Positions 53,884-63,028 of a DNA stretch of 64,000 bases are shown one piece after another. Source of the stretch: Eutrophocola sp965662685 (GTDB taxonomy: Bacteria > Pseudomonadota > Gammaproteobacteria > Pseudomonadales > Pseudohongiellaceae); NCBI GenBank assembly GCA_965662685.1, contig CBFIIQ010000004.1:39143-103142 (forward strand), in the 5' to 3' direction. Each line of letters begins with the position of its first letter. The first letter of the stretch is position 1. The notes below the pieces were generated by a model, which had not been told where the DNA came from, ran no database searches, and worked only from the letters and a program-made list of their open reading frames with translations. A program made the translations under genes and the position numbers.

Positions 53884-54303
53884 GTGAAATTTCAACGCAG
53901 CTTGAAGGAAGAGGTTAACGTTAACCTGACGCCATTGATTGACGTGGTTTTTCTGCTGCTGATTTTCTTCATGGTGACAACTACCTTTTCCCGAAATACC
54001 AACCTGTTAATTAATCTTCCGGAAGCAAATGGTCAACCCAGCGAGTCAGAAGCTATCGAAATAGAAATCCTGGTGGCAGAAAACGGCTCTTATTCAGTCA
54101 ATGGCCGACAGCTGGTCAACACTCAAATTGAAACCTTGATGCGCACGGTCACTGAAGTAAGTGGTGGTGACAGTACAATTCCGCTAATCATTACTGCCGA
54201 CGCCAACACCTCACACCAGTCGGTAGTAACAGCGATGGATGCTGTTGCCCAGCTTGGCTTCAGTAGCCTGAATATCGCCACACGGGAACCGGGGTCAGAG
54301 TAA
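53884..54303 (+). CDS. exbD: ExbD/TolR family biopolymer transport protein
   Basis: Partner of ExbB: one membrane helix and a periplasmic domain. The helix LTPLIDVVFLLLIFFMVTT contains the essential proton-binding Asp20. The periplasmic part ends with VVTAMDAVAQLGFSSLNIAT, the usual ExbD/TolR close. The start is GTG. The stop codon shares its last base with the msbA ATG, linking the motor genes to lipid A export in one transcript. Length 139 residues. Confidence 0.93.
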   Translation: MKFQRSLKEEVNVNLTPLIDVVFLLLIFFMVTTTFSRNTNLLINLPEANGQPSESEAIEIEILVAENGSYSVNGRQLVNTQIETLMRTVTEVSGGDSTIPLIITADANTSHQSVVTAMDAVAQLGFSSLNIATREPGSE

Positions 54304-56096
54304 TGACGACACCGACACCTTCGTCATTACCACCGCAGTCTATAACTGATTCGGCATCCGGCGCAGGCAGCTTTACTCTGTATAAACGGCTGCTGTCTTA
54401 TGTACTCCCCTTACGACCCTATTTTCTGTTGGGAGTTTTTGGTTTTGTTATTTTTTCAGCGGCCAGTATCTGGTTTTTCGATTTACTGCAGCAACTTGTA
54501 GATACCATTAACTCAGGTGCAACGCTCAGCGCAGAGCAACGCCTGCATATTCCCCTGACCTTGGTTGTTATTGTCTGCTTTCGTGGTCTTGGCGGCTTTC
54601 TGGGTCCTTATTACATGGCCTATATTGCAAACCATGTTGTACATCGGGTACGTACCGAGCTGATGGATCGCTTTGTTGGTTTACCGAGCGCCTACTATGA
54701 TCGCAATACAAGTGCTCATCTGCTATCCACAGTTACCTTCAATGTGACACAGATCAGTCAGGCAGTCAGTGATGCGCTGACTGTCATTCTGCGCGAGGGA
54801 ATCCTCGTCATCGCATTGTTTGCATTCCTGCTTTATCTGAACTGGAAATTGACACTTATGTTCGTGATTATCACGCCAGTCATTTCTGTTGTCGTGGTTT
54901 ATGCTTCTAAAAAATTCCGCAAACATAGCCATCGCATTCAGTTATCCATGGGCGATGTGACTCATATCCTCTCTGAAACACTAAAGGGCATGAAAGTAGT
55001 GAAAACCTTTAGCGCCGAAGATCAGGTCAGGGAAAAGTTTCGCGAAGCCAGCGAACGCAACCTGAAACAAAATCTGAAAATGATACTGGTCCAGTCAATC
55101 AGCACACCAATAATACAGGTGCTGGTGGCTTCTGCCTTGTCAGTGCTGCTTTGGCTGGCAATGTCTCCATCCGTTTTGGAAACCATGAGTCCGGGCGAAT
55201 TTGTGACTTATATCGTAGTTGCCGGCTCCATGCTAAAACCCATCCGTCAATTATCCAAAATCAATTCCGTAGTGCAAAAGGGGCTCGCCGCCGCACAATC
55301 AATCTTTCTTTTACTGGATGAAGAAACCGAGACCGATCAGGGCAGCAAAGTGATCGACAAACTGGAAGGGCGGGTTGAATTCCGGGATGTATCCTTCGCA
55401 TATGCCGGGACAGAAGGGCCGGTCCTGGAAAATATTTCCTTTAGCTGCGATGCAGGCAAGACCATTGCCATTGTCGGCAAATCTGGCTCGGGCAAGAGTA
55501 CACTGGTAAATCTGGTGCCGCGTTTTTATCAGCACAGCAGTGGCGAAATCGTACTGGACGGTATTAACTCTGCCGATATTACCCTGCATAGCTTGCGCCG
55601 TCAGATTGCCCTGGTCAGTCAACAGGTGGTGCTGTTCAATGGCACTGTGCGTGAAAACATTGCCTATGGCGAATTACGCAGTGTCAGTGATGAAAAAATA
55701 CGTGAAGCCCTGCTTAATGCCAATGCTCTGGATTTTGTAGAAGAACTCACAGAGGGTCTGGATACCCGCATCGGCGATGACGGTTTTCTGCTCTCCGGCG
55801 GTCAACGTCAACGTCTGGCCATCGCCAGGGCTTTGTTGAAAAATGCGCCGATCCTCATCCTTGACGAAGCGACCTCGGCACTGGACTCTGAATCGGAAAA
55901 TGCCATACAGCTGGCACTGGAAACACTGATGCAGGGCCGCACCACCTTTGTTATCGCCCACCGACTTTCCACTATCGAATCGGCAGACATGATCATTGTG
56001 CTGGATAAAGGGAAAATCGTGGAAAGCGGCACACACCAGGAATTATTGAACAGCGGTGGTCACTACAAACAACTACATCAGTTACAGTTTGCCTGA
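54303..56096 (+). CDS. msbA: Lipid A export ATP-binding/permease protein MsbA
   Basis: Homodimeric ABC flippase that moves lipid A-core from the inner to the outer leaflet of the inner membrane. The N-terminal half has six helices. The ATPase half has Walker A GKSGSGKS (392-399), signature LSGGQRQRLAIARAL, Walker B ILILDEATSALD and the IAHRLST switch. Length 597 residues. Neighbouring lpxK, whose product phosphorylates lipid A, makes the lipid A assignment firm. It overlaps exbD by one base and precedes lpxK by 28 bases. Confidence 0.95.
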   Translation: MTTPTPSSLPPQSITDSASGAGSFTLYKRLLSYVLPLRPYFLLGVFGFVIFSAASIWFFDLLQQLVDTINSGATLSAEQRLHIPLTLVVIVCFRGLGGFLGPYYMAYIANHVVHRVRTELMDRFVGLPSAYYDRNTSAHLLSTVTFNVTQISQAVSDALTVILREGILVIALFAFLLYLNWKLTLMFVIITPVISVVVVYASKKFRKHSHRIQLSMGDVTHILSETLKGMKVVKTFSAEDQVREKFREASERNLKQNLKMILVQSISTPIIQVLVASALSVLLWLAMSPSVLETMSPGEFVTYIVVAGSMLKPIRQLSKINSVVQKGLAAAQSIFLLLDEETETDQGSKVIDKLEGRVEFRDVSFAYAGTEGPVLENISFSCDAGKTIAIVGKSGSGKSTLVNLVPRFYQHSSGEIVLDGINSADITLHSLRRQIALVSQQVVLFNGTVRENIAYGELRSVSDEKIREALLNANALDFVEELTEGLDTRIGDDGFLLSGGQRQRLAIARALLKNAPILILDEATSALDSESENAIQLALETLMQGRTTFVIAHRLSTIESADMIIVLDKGKIVESGTHQELLNSGGHYKQLHQLQFA

Positions 56097-56124
56097 TGCG
56101 TCATCATGAATCGTTTTAACAACA

Positions 56125-57120
56125 ATGAATCTGCTTAATAATGCCTGGTACAACAATGCTCGTTGGGTGCGCTGCCTGCGCCCACTAAGCATGATATTTG
56201 GTCTGGTCAGCAGTCTGAGGCGAAACTATTACAGGAATTCTGACAAAGCCTACAAGGCAAAATATCCTGTTATTGTTGTTGGCAATATCACCGCAGGCGG
56301 TACTGGCAAAACTCCACTGGTAATTTATATTGCTCAGCAATTACGTCTGCACGGTTTTTCCCCTGGCATCGTTAGCCGTGGCTATGGCTCTAAGCCAACT
56401 TCCTATCCATTTGCAGTGACGCCACAAAGCAGTTTCCGGGAAGCCGGGGAAGAACCTTTAATGATTGCGCGCCATACCCATTGTCCGGTGATTATAGATC
56501 CCGATCGAGGCGCAGCAGTAAAAATGCTGGAAACCCGTTATGACTGTGACATCATCATCAGTGATGATGGACTTCAGCACTATAGGTTGAAGCGGAATAT
56601 AGAAATTGCTGTAGTCGATGGACAGCGGGGCTTTGGTAACGGCTTGTTATTGCCAGCCGGACCGCTGCGAGAAAAACCTGATCGTCTGGGCGAAGTTGAT
56701 TTCATTGTCTGTAATGGTCCGTCGCGGCACGTGTTGTCAGATCACTGCTATGAAATGAACCTGGATGCTACCCATCTTGTTCGCCTAGTAGACAATAAAT
56801 CTTTGGCCATTTCTGATGATGCATTGCAGACTATAAAGAACAAGAAAGTGCATGCCGTTGCCGGAATCGGTAATCCTGAACGTTTCTTCACCTCTCTTTG
56901 TGCCAGTGGATTTGATATTATTACTCACATATTCAGGGACCATCATTTTTTTTCCAGGCAGGACATCACCTTTGCCGATGAGCTGGATGTAGTGATGACG
57001 GAAAAAGATGCCACCAAATGCAAGGACATTGCGTCTGACAACCACTGGTTTCTTAAAGTGGCGGCCCGGCTCCCTGATGAGTTTATGGACAAGTTAATAG
57101 AAAAACTTGCGACCCTTTAA
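56125..57120 (+). CDS. lpxK: Tetraacyldisaccharide 4'-kinase LpxK
   Basis: Inner-membrane kinase that adds the 4'-phosphate in lipid A synthesis. An N-terminal amphipathic/hydrophobic segment (MIFGLVSSLRR) precedes the P-loop NITAGGTGKTPL at about residues 54-65. The second conserved block is ISDDGLQHYRLKR with the catalytic Asp pair. The length of 331 residues is usual. It lies between msbA and ycaR as in Escherichia coli. Confidence 0.95.
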   Translation: MNLLNNAWYNNARWVRCLRPLSMIFGLVSSLRRNYYRNSDKAYKAKYPVIVVGNITAGGTGKTPLVIYIAQQLRLHGFSPGIVSRGYGSKPTSYPFAVTPQSSFREAGEEPLMIARHTHCPVIIDPDRGAAVKMLETRYDCDIIISDDGLQHYRLKRNIEIAVVDGQRGFGNGLLLPAGPLREKPDRLGEVDFIVCNGPSRHVLSDHCYEMNLDATHLVRLVDNKSLAISDDALQTIKNKKVHAVAGIGNPERFFTSLCASGFDIITHIFRDHHFFSRQDITFADELDVVMTEKDATKCKDIASDNHWFLKVAARLPDEFMDKLIEKLATL

Positions 57121-57145
57121 ATTATTGCTAACTGAAATTCTAATT

Positions 57146-57340
57146 ATGGATAAAAAACTTTTAACAATTCTTGCCTGCCCCTTATGCAAAGGCGAGCTGG
57201 TCTTTGACAAGGAAGCTAACGAGCTCATCTGTTATCCAGACAGCCTGGCCTATCCAGTGCGTGATGAGATCCCGATCATGCTGGAAAATGAAGCCAGAAC
57301 CCTGACCCCGGAAGAAAAAGCAAGCAGGAAGAAAAAGTGA
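57146..57340 (+). CDS. ycaR: Trm112-like protein YcaR
   Basis: Small zinc-ribbon-like protein of 64 residues. The start at 57146 (MDKKLLTILACP) is the family start; an in-frame ATG at 57107 lies inside lpxK. The CPLC pair is seen near residue 11, followed by the AYPVRDEIPIML core. The second zinc pair is incomplete, as in Escherichia coli YcaR. Its biochemical role is unclear. The stop overlaps the kdsB GTG start by 4 bases, so the two are translationally coupled. Confidence 0.9.
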   Translation: MDKKLLTILACPLCKGELVFDKEANELICYPDSLAYPVRDEIPIMLENEARTLTPEEKASRKKK

Positions 57341-58083
57341 GTTTCACGGTCGTTATCCCAGCCCGCTATCAATCAACACGATTACCTGGAAAGCCGCTGC
57401 TTGATATAGCCGGAAAACCGATGCTGCATCATGTGGTTGAGCGAGCCCAGTCAAGTAACGCTGATGCGGTCTATATTGCTACCGATGACGAACGCATCAA
57501 AGAAAGCTGCCAGGCGCTGGGGGACAATGTAATTATGACTTCAGCCGGCCATAACTCCGGCACGGACCGAATCGAGGAAGTCGCGCGTAAGTTAAACCTT
57601 TCTGATGAAGATATCGTAGTCAATGTGCAGGGTGATGAACCGATGATTCCTCCTGATGTAATTAATCAGGTGGCCAACGATTTGGCAGGGCATCCAGATG
57701 CGCAGATCTGTACCTTATTTGAAGAGCTCACTGACTATGATGAGGTCATGAATCCCAATATTGTAAAAGTGGTCGCCAACAATGCAGGCTATGCCTTATA
57801 TTTTTCAAGAGCCCCTATTCCTTTTTCCAGGAATGATCAATCTCGGGATAAGCCCGCGATCAAATACAAACGCCACATTGGCATTTATGCTTACCGCGTT
57901 AAAGTACTGCATGACTTTGTTAACTGGCCGCAAAGCGAACTGGAAAAAACCGAGCAGCTCGAACAACTACGCGCTATGGCAAACGGAGTAAGGATACATA
58001 TTCAAAAAGCCTGCGCAGAAATTCCTGCAGGCGTTGATACGCCGCAAGACCTTGAAAAAGTCAGGCGCCTGTTGAACCATTGA
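57337..58083 (+). CDS. kdsB: 3-deoxy-manno-octulosonate cytidylyltransferase KdsB
   Basis: Activates KDO with CTP to CMP-KDO for the LPS inner core. The N-terminal nucleotide-binding motif is PARYQSTRLPGKPL and the second is VVNVQGDEPMIPP. The segment YFSRAPIPFSR and the KRHIGIYAY block complete the family pattern. The GTG start is used because it overlaps the ycaR stop by 4 bases and fits the conserved N-terminus. Length 248 residues. Confidence 0.96.
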   Translation: MSFTVVIPARYQSTRLPGKPLLDIAGKPMLHHVVERAQSSNADAVYIATDDERIKESCQALGDNVIMTSAGHNSGTDRIEEVARKLNLSDEDIVVNVQGDEPMIPPDVINQVANDLAGHPDAQICTLFEELTDYDEVMNPNIVKVVANNAGYALYFSRAPIPFSRNDQSRDKPAIKYKRHIGIYAYRVKVLHDFVNWPQSELEKTEQLEQLRAMANGVRIHIQKACAEIPAGVDTPQDLEKVRRLLNH

Positions 58084-58167
58084 TGTCGACGAAAAAGAAT
58101 TAAGTCCCACTGGTTCTTCAACATAAATTATTAAAATCTATCCAACCAAGAAAAATCATTTAGAAAG

Positions 58168-58662
58168 ATGAATACTGAAAAAGTAAAAATACTAATGGTT
58201 TGCCTTGGCAATATCTGTCGGTCACCGACAGCCGAGGTAGTATTTAAAGAAAAAGCCAAGCTTGAAAAACTAGAGGATTTTATAGAAGTGGATTCTGCCG
58301 GTACTGGATCCTGGCATATTGGACACGCCCCGGACAAGCGTGCAACTCTGGCAGCAAGTTACAGGGATTATGACATGTCCGCCTTACGCGCCCGACAGGT
58401 ATGTGCCAAGGACATGGAAAAATTTGATTATATCTTCGCCATGGACAAACAAAACCTGCATGACCTGTTGGCCATGAGCGCGCCTGAGCATCAGCATAAA
58501 ATTTCACTATTCCTTGAGCATGGCAGCAGCGAACTACTGGAAGTACCTGATCCGTATTATAGCGGCGAGGATGGTTTTGAGCTGGTGCTTGATCTGATTG
58601 AAGATGCTACATCGAACCTGCTGAAAATTCTTGCTACCAGGCATCAATGGTCACAACCTTAA
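58168..58662 (+). CDS. Low-molecular-weight protein-tyrosine phosphatase
   Basis: Cytosolic phosphatase with the C-x5-R loop VCLGNICRSP (Cys12, Arg18) and the general-acid Asp in DPYYSGEDGF. Length 164 residues. The same gene type sits between kdsB and murB in Pseudomonas-like genomes. In other bacteria relatives (Wzb, Etp) act on capsule kinases, but no kinase is encoded here, so the target is unknown. The preceding 84-base spacer shows no gene. Confidence 0.93.
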   Translation: MNTEKVKILMVCLGNICRSPTAEVVFKEKAKLEKLEDFIEVDSAGTGSWHIGHAPDKRATLAASYRDYDMSALRARQVCAKDMEKFDYIFAMDKQNLHDLLAMSAPEHQHKISLFLEHGSSELLEVPDPYYSGEDGFELVLDLIEDATSNLLKILATRHQWSQP

Positions 58663-58676
58663 ACTCGTTTTAAATT

Positions 58677-59690
58677 ATGGAAATACTCGAAAATTTTAAC
58701 CTGAAGCATTTTAATACATTTCATGTATCTGCTCACGCACGCTATTTTGTTAATGCCACAGGCATTGATTGTTTGCGTGATGCTCTGGCATTTGCCCGGG
58801 AAAAGAAGATCCCCTTCATGCTGATCGGGCAGGGCAGCAACCTGTTATTCAAGGAAGACTATCAAGGCCTGATTATTGAACTCAATGTTCGAGGCAAGGA
58901 GCTCATTAGTGAAGACCAGGACTTTTATTATGTCAAAGCACGCTGTGGTGAAAACTGGCATAACTTTGTTCAGTGGTCACTGGAACAGGACTATTACGGC
59001 ATGGAAAACCTGTCGCTGATTCCTGGCACAGTAGGCGCAGCACCGGTACAGAATATTGGCGCTTACGGTGTCGAGCTTTGTGATGTCATGGTGTCACTGG
59101 AAGCACTTGAGATTGCCAGTGGGGAACTGAAAGCCTTCACTAATGCCGAGTGTCATTTTTCCTATCGCAACTCAGTTTTCAAACAGGAATTAAAAGATCA
59201 GTATATTATTTACAGCGTGACTTTTGGCCTGAGAAAAGTGCCACTCCTTAACACTGCTTACGCCGCACTTGGCAAGGCGCTGGAGGGATATGCTGAAGAT
59301 GAAATTACACCAAAGCTGGTGAGTCATACTGTATGCGAGATTCGACGTAGCAAATTACCCAACCCTAAACGTCTCGGTAATGCCGGAAGTTTCTTCTGGA
59401 ACCCGGAGATTCCTTTGGCAGAATTTTCGGCGTTGCAGAAAAGCTATCCTGATATCGTCGGCTACCCTAACGCAGAAACCGTCAAACTGGCAGCGGCCTG
59501 GCTGATTGATCAGGCTGGCTGGAAAGGCTATCGGGAAGGCGATGTTGGCGTTCACCAGGATCATGCTCTGGTACTGGTGAACTTTGGTCAGGCCACCGGC
59601 GCTGAATTAGTCGATCTTTCCATGCGTATTCAGCAATCGGTAAAAGAAAAGTTTGGTATTAAGCTTACTCCAGAGGTTAGAATAATCTGA
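58677..59690 (+). CDS. murB: UDP-N-acetylenolpyruvoylglucosamine reductase MurB
   Basis: FAD enzyme that reduces the enolpyruvyl group to give UDP-MurNAc, the second committed step of peptidoglycan synthesis. The FAD-binding motif is LIGQGSNLLF, with CGENWHNFVQW and LIPGTVGAAPVQNIGAYGVE. The catalytic Ser is in GNAGSFFWNP and the C-terminal Glu is in TPEVRII. The length of 337 residues and the YNGD-type N-terminus fit the Escherichia coli (type I) class. It lies 14 bases after the phosphatase gene. Confidence 0.96.
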   Translation: MEILENFNLKHFNTFHVSAHARYFVNATGIDCLRDALAFAREKKIPFMLIGQGSNLLFKEDYQGLIIELNVRGKELISEDQDFYYVKARCGENWHNFVQWSLEQDYYGMENLSLIPGTVGAAPVQNIGAYGVELCDVMVSLEALEIASGELKAFTNAECHFSYRNSVFKQELKDQYIIYSVTFGLRKVPLLNTAYAALGKALEGYAEDEITPKLVSHTVCEIRRSKLPNPKRLGNAGSFFWNPEIPLAEFSALQKSYPDIVGYPNAETVKLAAAWLIDQAGWKGYREGDVGVHQDHALVLVNFGQATGAELVDLSMRIQQSVKEKFGIKLTPEVRII

Positions 59691-59726
59691 CACTTCGCAG
59701 CTGCCTGCTTCGTGTATCATTCCACT

Positions 59727-61574
59727 ATGCCAGACACCTCTACAACACAAGCCTGTTTTGATTCCGCTAACTTTCTGAAACATACCAGTTCCCGCCCTGG
59801 TGTGTATCGTATGCTCGATGGGGACGGGGAAGTGCTTTACGTTGGCAAGGCAAAAAACCTTAAAAAGCGTTTAAGCAGTTATTTTCGCGGCAGTGGACTT
59901 GATAATAAAACCATCGCTCTGGTGAACAGAATTGCCGAGATTGAAATCACCATCACCGGCAGTGAAATTGAAGCATTGTTACTTGAACAAAATCTGATTA
60001 AGGAAAAAAGGCCGCCCTATAATATTCTGCTACGGGATGATAAATCCTACCCCTATATTTTCCTTTCCTCAGAAGACAACTACCCGAGACTTGACTTTCA
60101 TCGTGGCAGCAAAAAAAAGAAAGGCCGTTATTTTGGGCCTTTTCCAAGTGCCGGGGCAGTTCGCGAAAGTCTGGCATTGTTACAAAAAATATTTCATGTA
60201 CGTCAATGCGAAGACAGTTATTTCAGAAATCGCACGCGCCCTTGTTTGCAATATCAGATCAAGCGCTGTTCCGGTCCCTGCGTGAACCTGACATCACCTG
60301 AATCGTACGCCGATGATGTACGTCATTCGGTGATGTTTCTGGAAGGGAAAAACGATCAGATTCGAGATGAACTCTCAGCAAGAATGGAATTGCTGTCCAG
60401 TGAGCTAAAATTTGAGGAAGCCTCTGTTATCCGGGACCAGATAAAAGACCTGAGGATAATCCAGGAAAGCCAGTTTGTGTCAGGTGAAAAAGGCGATGTG
60501 GATGTCATTGCCATGGCCCAGGAGTCAGGTGCTGTCTGTATTCATGTTATTTTTGTCAGGGCAGGCAGGGTGCTGGGGAACAAGAATTACTATCCGCGCT
60601 TTGTTCTGGAAAAGGAACCGGGTGAGATCATGCAGGCCTTCATTGCCCAGTATTATCTGCGGGAGCGACAGGGACAAAGTATTCCCCGCGAGATACTCTG
60701 TAATCATCCACCACAGGAAACTACGCAACTGAATGAGGCACTGTCTTATCTTGCCGAAAGAAGCATCAGCATCAAGCACAAGCTCAGGGGACACCGGTCG
60801 CAATGGCTTAATCTGGCCAGCATCAATGCCAGTCATGGTCTGCTGAGCAAGCTGAACAGTAAACGCAGCATGCAGGAACGCTTGAGTGCATTACAAACCG
60901 CACTCTCGCTGGAATCACCACCGTTACGTCTCGAATGTTTTGATATCAGCCATAGTTCCGGGGAAGCTACAGTAGCGTCCTGCGTCGTATTTGACCAGAA
61001 CGGGCCCTTGAAGTCGGATTATCGCCGCTTTAATATCGACAATATCACCCCTGGTGATGATTACGCTGCCATGGCGCAGGCCCTGAAGCGCCGTTATCTC
61101 AGACTGAAAAAAGGCGAGGCGAGGTTACCGGACATCCTGGTTATTGATGGCGGGCTGGGGCAGCTGGGGCAGGCTGAAAAAGTGCTGGAGTTACTGAATA
61201 TCGAAGGCGTACAGCTACTGGCTATTGCCAAGGGCATCAGTCGCAAAGCAGGGCAGGAAACCCTTATTCTGGGCGGCAGCCACAAGGAAACCGTTTTACC
61301 ACCTGAATCTCCGGCCCTGCATTTGCTACAACATATTCGTGATGAATCTCACCGTTTTGCCATTACCGCACATCGTCAACGCCGGGGAAAAAAACGCACC
61401 TCTTCATTTCTCGATGAAATTCCCGGAATCGGTCCATCCAGGCGCAGGGACCTGATTCACTATTTTGGTGGTCAGCAGGAAATAAAGCGCGCCAGCGTGC
61501 AACAGTTAGAAAAAGTGAATGGCATCAGTAAATCCCTGGCCAGGGATATCTATGATTATATTCACGCCTCATGA
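59727..61574 (+). CDS. uvrC: Excinuclease ABC subunit UvrC
   Basis: Nuclease that makes both incisions in nucleotide excision repair. The start at 59727 (MPDTSTTQAC) is preferred over an in-frame GTG at 59712. The N-terminal GIY-YIG domain has GVYRM (25-29) and LYVGKAKNLKKRL; this cuts 3' to the lesion. A UVR domain (ARMELLSSELKFEEASVIRD) binds UvrB. The RNase H-like domain has FDISHSSGEA and DILVIDGGLGQL and makes the 5' cut. The C-terminal helix-hairpin-helix pair contains IPGIGPSRRRDL. Length 615 residues. pgsA follows as in Escherichia coli. Confidence 0.96.
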   Translation: MPDTSTTQACFDSANFLKHTSSRPGVYRMLDGDGEVLYVGKAKNLKKRLSSYFRGSGLDNKTIALVNRIAEIEITITGSEIEALLLEQNLIKEKRPPYNILLRDDKSYPYIFLSSEDNYPRLDFHRGSKKKKGRYFGPFPSAGAVRESLALLQKIFHVRQCEDSYFRNRTRPCLQYQIKRCSGPCVNLTSPESYADDVRHSVMFLEGKNDQIRDELSARMELLSSELKFEEASVIRDQIKDLRIIQESQFVSGEKGDVDVIAMAQESGAVCIHVIFVRAGRVLGNKNYYPRFVLEKEPGEIMQAFIAQYYLRERQGQSIPREILCNHPPQETTQLNEALSYLAERSISIKHKLRGHRSQWLNLASINASHGLLSKLNSKRSMQERLSALQTALSLESPPLRLECFDISHSSGEATVASCVVFDQNGPLKSDYRRFNIDNITPGDDYAAMAQALKRRYLRLKKGEARLPDILVIDGGLGQLGQAEKVLELLNIEGVQLLAIAKGISRKAGQETLILGGSHKETVLPPESPALHLLQHIRDESHRFAITAHRQRRGKKRTSSFLDEIPGIGPSRRRDLIHYFGGQQEIKRASVQQLEKVNGISKSLARDIYDYIHAS

Positions 61575-61691
61575 GCTCCGGCTTACCCGGTTTTAGATAA
61601 ACAGAATTTTCACCAACTCAGGACCTGACATCTTCAATTGTCTATGGCATTTATCTGCCCGAAACCCGCATTCTCCGGTACAATGCAAATC

Positions 61692-62249
61692 ATGAATCTG
61701 GCCAACTTTATGACTTTGCTGCGCATCCTTGCCATTCCGGTGTTTATCGCAGTCTATTACGCTGATTTCCAGGGACACTACCTGGCATCTTCCCTGATTT
61801 TTATCCTGGCCTGTATAACAGATTGGCTCGATGGCTATCTGGCGCGCAAGCTGGATCAATGCACGCCTTTCGGGGCCTTCCTGGACCCGGTAGCCGACAA
61901 AATACTTGTTACCGTGGCACTGGTGATGCTGGCCGCCAATTTTGCCAGTCCCTGGTTTGTGATTCCGGCAGCCATAATGGTCGCCAGGGAAATCCTGATA
62001 TCGGCACTACGGGAATGGATGGCTGAAAATAATCAGCGCAATGTCGTTGCCGTTGGCTACCTCGGCAAGGTGAAAACTACTGTACAGATGATCGCTATTA
62101 TTGTGCTCCTGGCCAGCGATCCGGAAGGTTCTGTCTGGTTCTGGGGGCTGGGTTATGTGCTGATTTACGCAGCAGCGATACTGACCCTCTGGTCGATGAT
62201 TTTGTACTTGAGAAGTGCCTGGCCAATACTATCATCAGAACTCAAGTAA
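61692..62249 (+). CDS. pgsA: CDP-diacylglycerol--glycerol-3-phosphate 3-phosphatidyltransferase PgsA
   Basis: Inner-membrane enzyme that makes phosphatidylglycerol phosphate, the first step to phosphatidylglycerol and cardiolipin. The CDP-alcohol phosphotransferase signature D-G-x2-A-R-x8-G-x3-D-x3-D is intact (Asp47, Gly48, Ala51, Arg52, Gly61, Asp65, Asp69). Several hydrophobic helices follow. Start 61692 (MNLANFMTLL) fits relatives; ATG at 61683 is an alternative, and neither has a clear ribosome-binding site. Length 185 residues. The tRNA cluster downstream is the same as in Escherichia coli. Confidence 0.95.
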   Translation: MNLANFMTLLRILAIPVFIAVYYADFQGHYLASSLIFILACITDWLDGYLARKLDQCTPFGAFLDPVADKILVTVALVMLAANFASPWFVIPAAIMVAREILISALREWMAENNQRNVVAVGYLGKVKTTVQMIAIIVLLASDPEGSVWFWGLGYVLIYAAAILTLWSMILYLRSAWPILSSELK

Positions 62250-62263
62250 GCCCCTGATTCCTC

Positions 62264-62291
62264 TTGACTTACGTGGCTGGCAGATTAGAAT
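62264..62291 (+). promoter_or_regulatory. Predicted promoter of the tRNA Gly-Cys-Leu operon
   Basis: TTGACT (62264-62269) and TAGAAT (62286-62291) with a 16-base spacer lie about 200 bases before tRNA-Gly, just after pgsA. The -35 is near perfect. The rest of the spacer to 62489 shows no gene; it would be a 5' leader trimmed during tRNA maturation. Confidence 0.5.
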
Positions 62292-62489
62292 AGCCACCTC
62301 TTTGAAAGCACCGGTTGAATATTGAATCGAGTGACGACAAGAAGCCCGTTTTTATCTAGCATTAATTGAAAAAAAGGGTGTTGTATAAGGCCAAAAAGCC
62401 TGCACAAAGAGACAATTTGGCAATACCGTTATTCACAGCAATGTGATTCATCCATTGGATGCTTCATGAAAGGGAAGTGAATACATAAA

Positions 62490-62565
<76 letters not shown>

Positions 62566-62612
62566 AATTGCCTGATTGTTATTGGTTAAAAAAGAGCCCT
62601 GAAGAGTCCAAA

Positions 62613-62686
62613 GGCCGGATGGCAGAGTGGTTATGCAGCGGACTGCAACTCCGTGTACGCCGGTTCGATTCCGACTCCGGCCTCCA
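62613..62686 (+). tRNA. tRNA-Cys (anticodon GCA)
   Basis: 74 bases with encoded CCA. Acceptor stem GGCCGGA pairs with TCCGGCC. Anticodon GCA is at 62645-62647. The T-arm contains GTTCGATTC. Matches the cysT position after glyW. Confidence 0.97.
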
Positions 62687-62795
62687 ATTCTCGGGGGCTT
62701 CGATTTTCTGATTGTTCTCTCAGCTAACATCGCTCAAGCGTCATGCTTCTATGTTGTTAGTTGTATTAGAGCGCTTTCATGCCACTCAAGTATCT

Positions 62796-62882
62796 GCCCG
62801 GGTGGCGAAATTGGTAGACGCAAGGGACTTAAAATCCCTCGAGGGCAACCTCGTGCCGGTTCAAGTCCGGCCCCGGGCACCA
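62796..62882 (+). tRNA. tRNA-Leu (anticodon TAA), likely integration site
   Basis: 87 bases with a long variable arm and encoded CCA. Acceptor stem GCCCGGG pairs with CCCGGGC. Anticodon TAA is at 62830-62832 in loop CTTAAAA. Matches the leuZ position. The integrase gene begins 146 bases after its 3' end, so this tRNA is the probable attachment site of the element that runs out of the window. Confidence 0.97.
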
Positions 62883-62889
62883 AATCGTA

Positions 62890-63027
62890 GTAACTTCATG
62901 TAACTTCCTATAACGCTTCAACATAAAAAGACATTGAAAACACTGGCTTTAGAGGGTTTTCTTGCGCAAATAAAGCAAAGCAGGTAAATTCTAATAACTT
63001 TCCTTTTGTAGGGTACGTTGTAGGGTA
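62890..63027 (+). repeat. Short direct repeats between tRNA-Leu and the integrase gene
   Basis: Two pairs of exact 8-base direct repeats: GTAACTTC at 62890-62897 and 62900-62907 (10-base period), and GTAGGGTA at 63008-63015 and 63020-63027 (12-base period), the second ending just before the integrase ATG. Such repeats beside an integrase often bind integrase arm domains or regulate its promoter. Function here is inferred. Confidence 0.45.
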
Positions 63028-63028
63028 T

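Noticed and set aside
53230..54303. TolQ-TolR (Tol-Pal system) instead of ExbB-ExbD
   Set aside because: No tolA, tolB or pal follows; the position between comEC and msbA matches the exbB/exbD-type pair of Pseudomonas-like genomes.
62890..63027. Direct repeats considered as a CRISPR array
   Set aside because: The units are only 8 bases, two copies each, with spacers of 2-4 bases, and there are no cas genes. They fit integrase-associated sites better.
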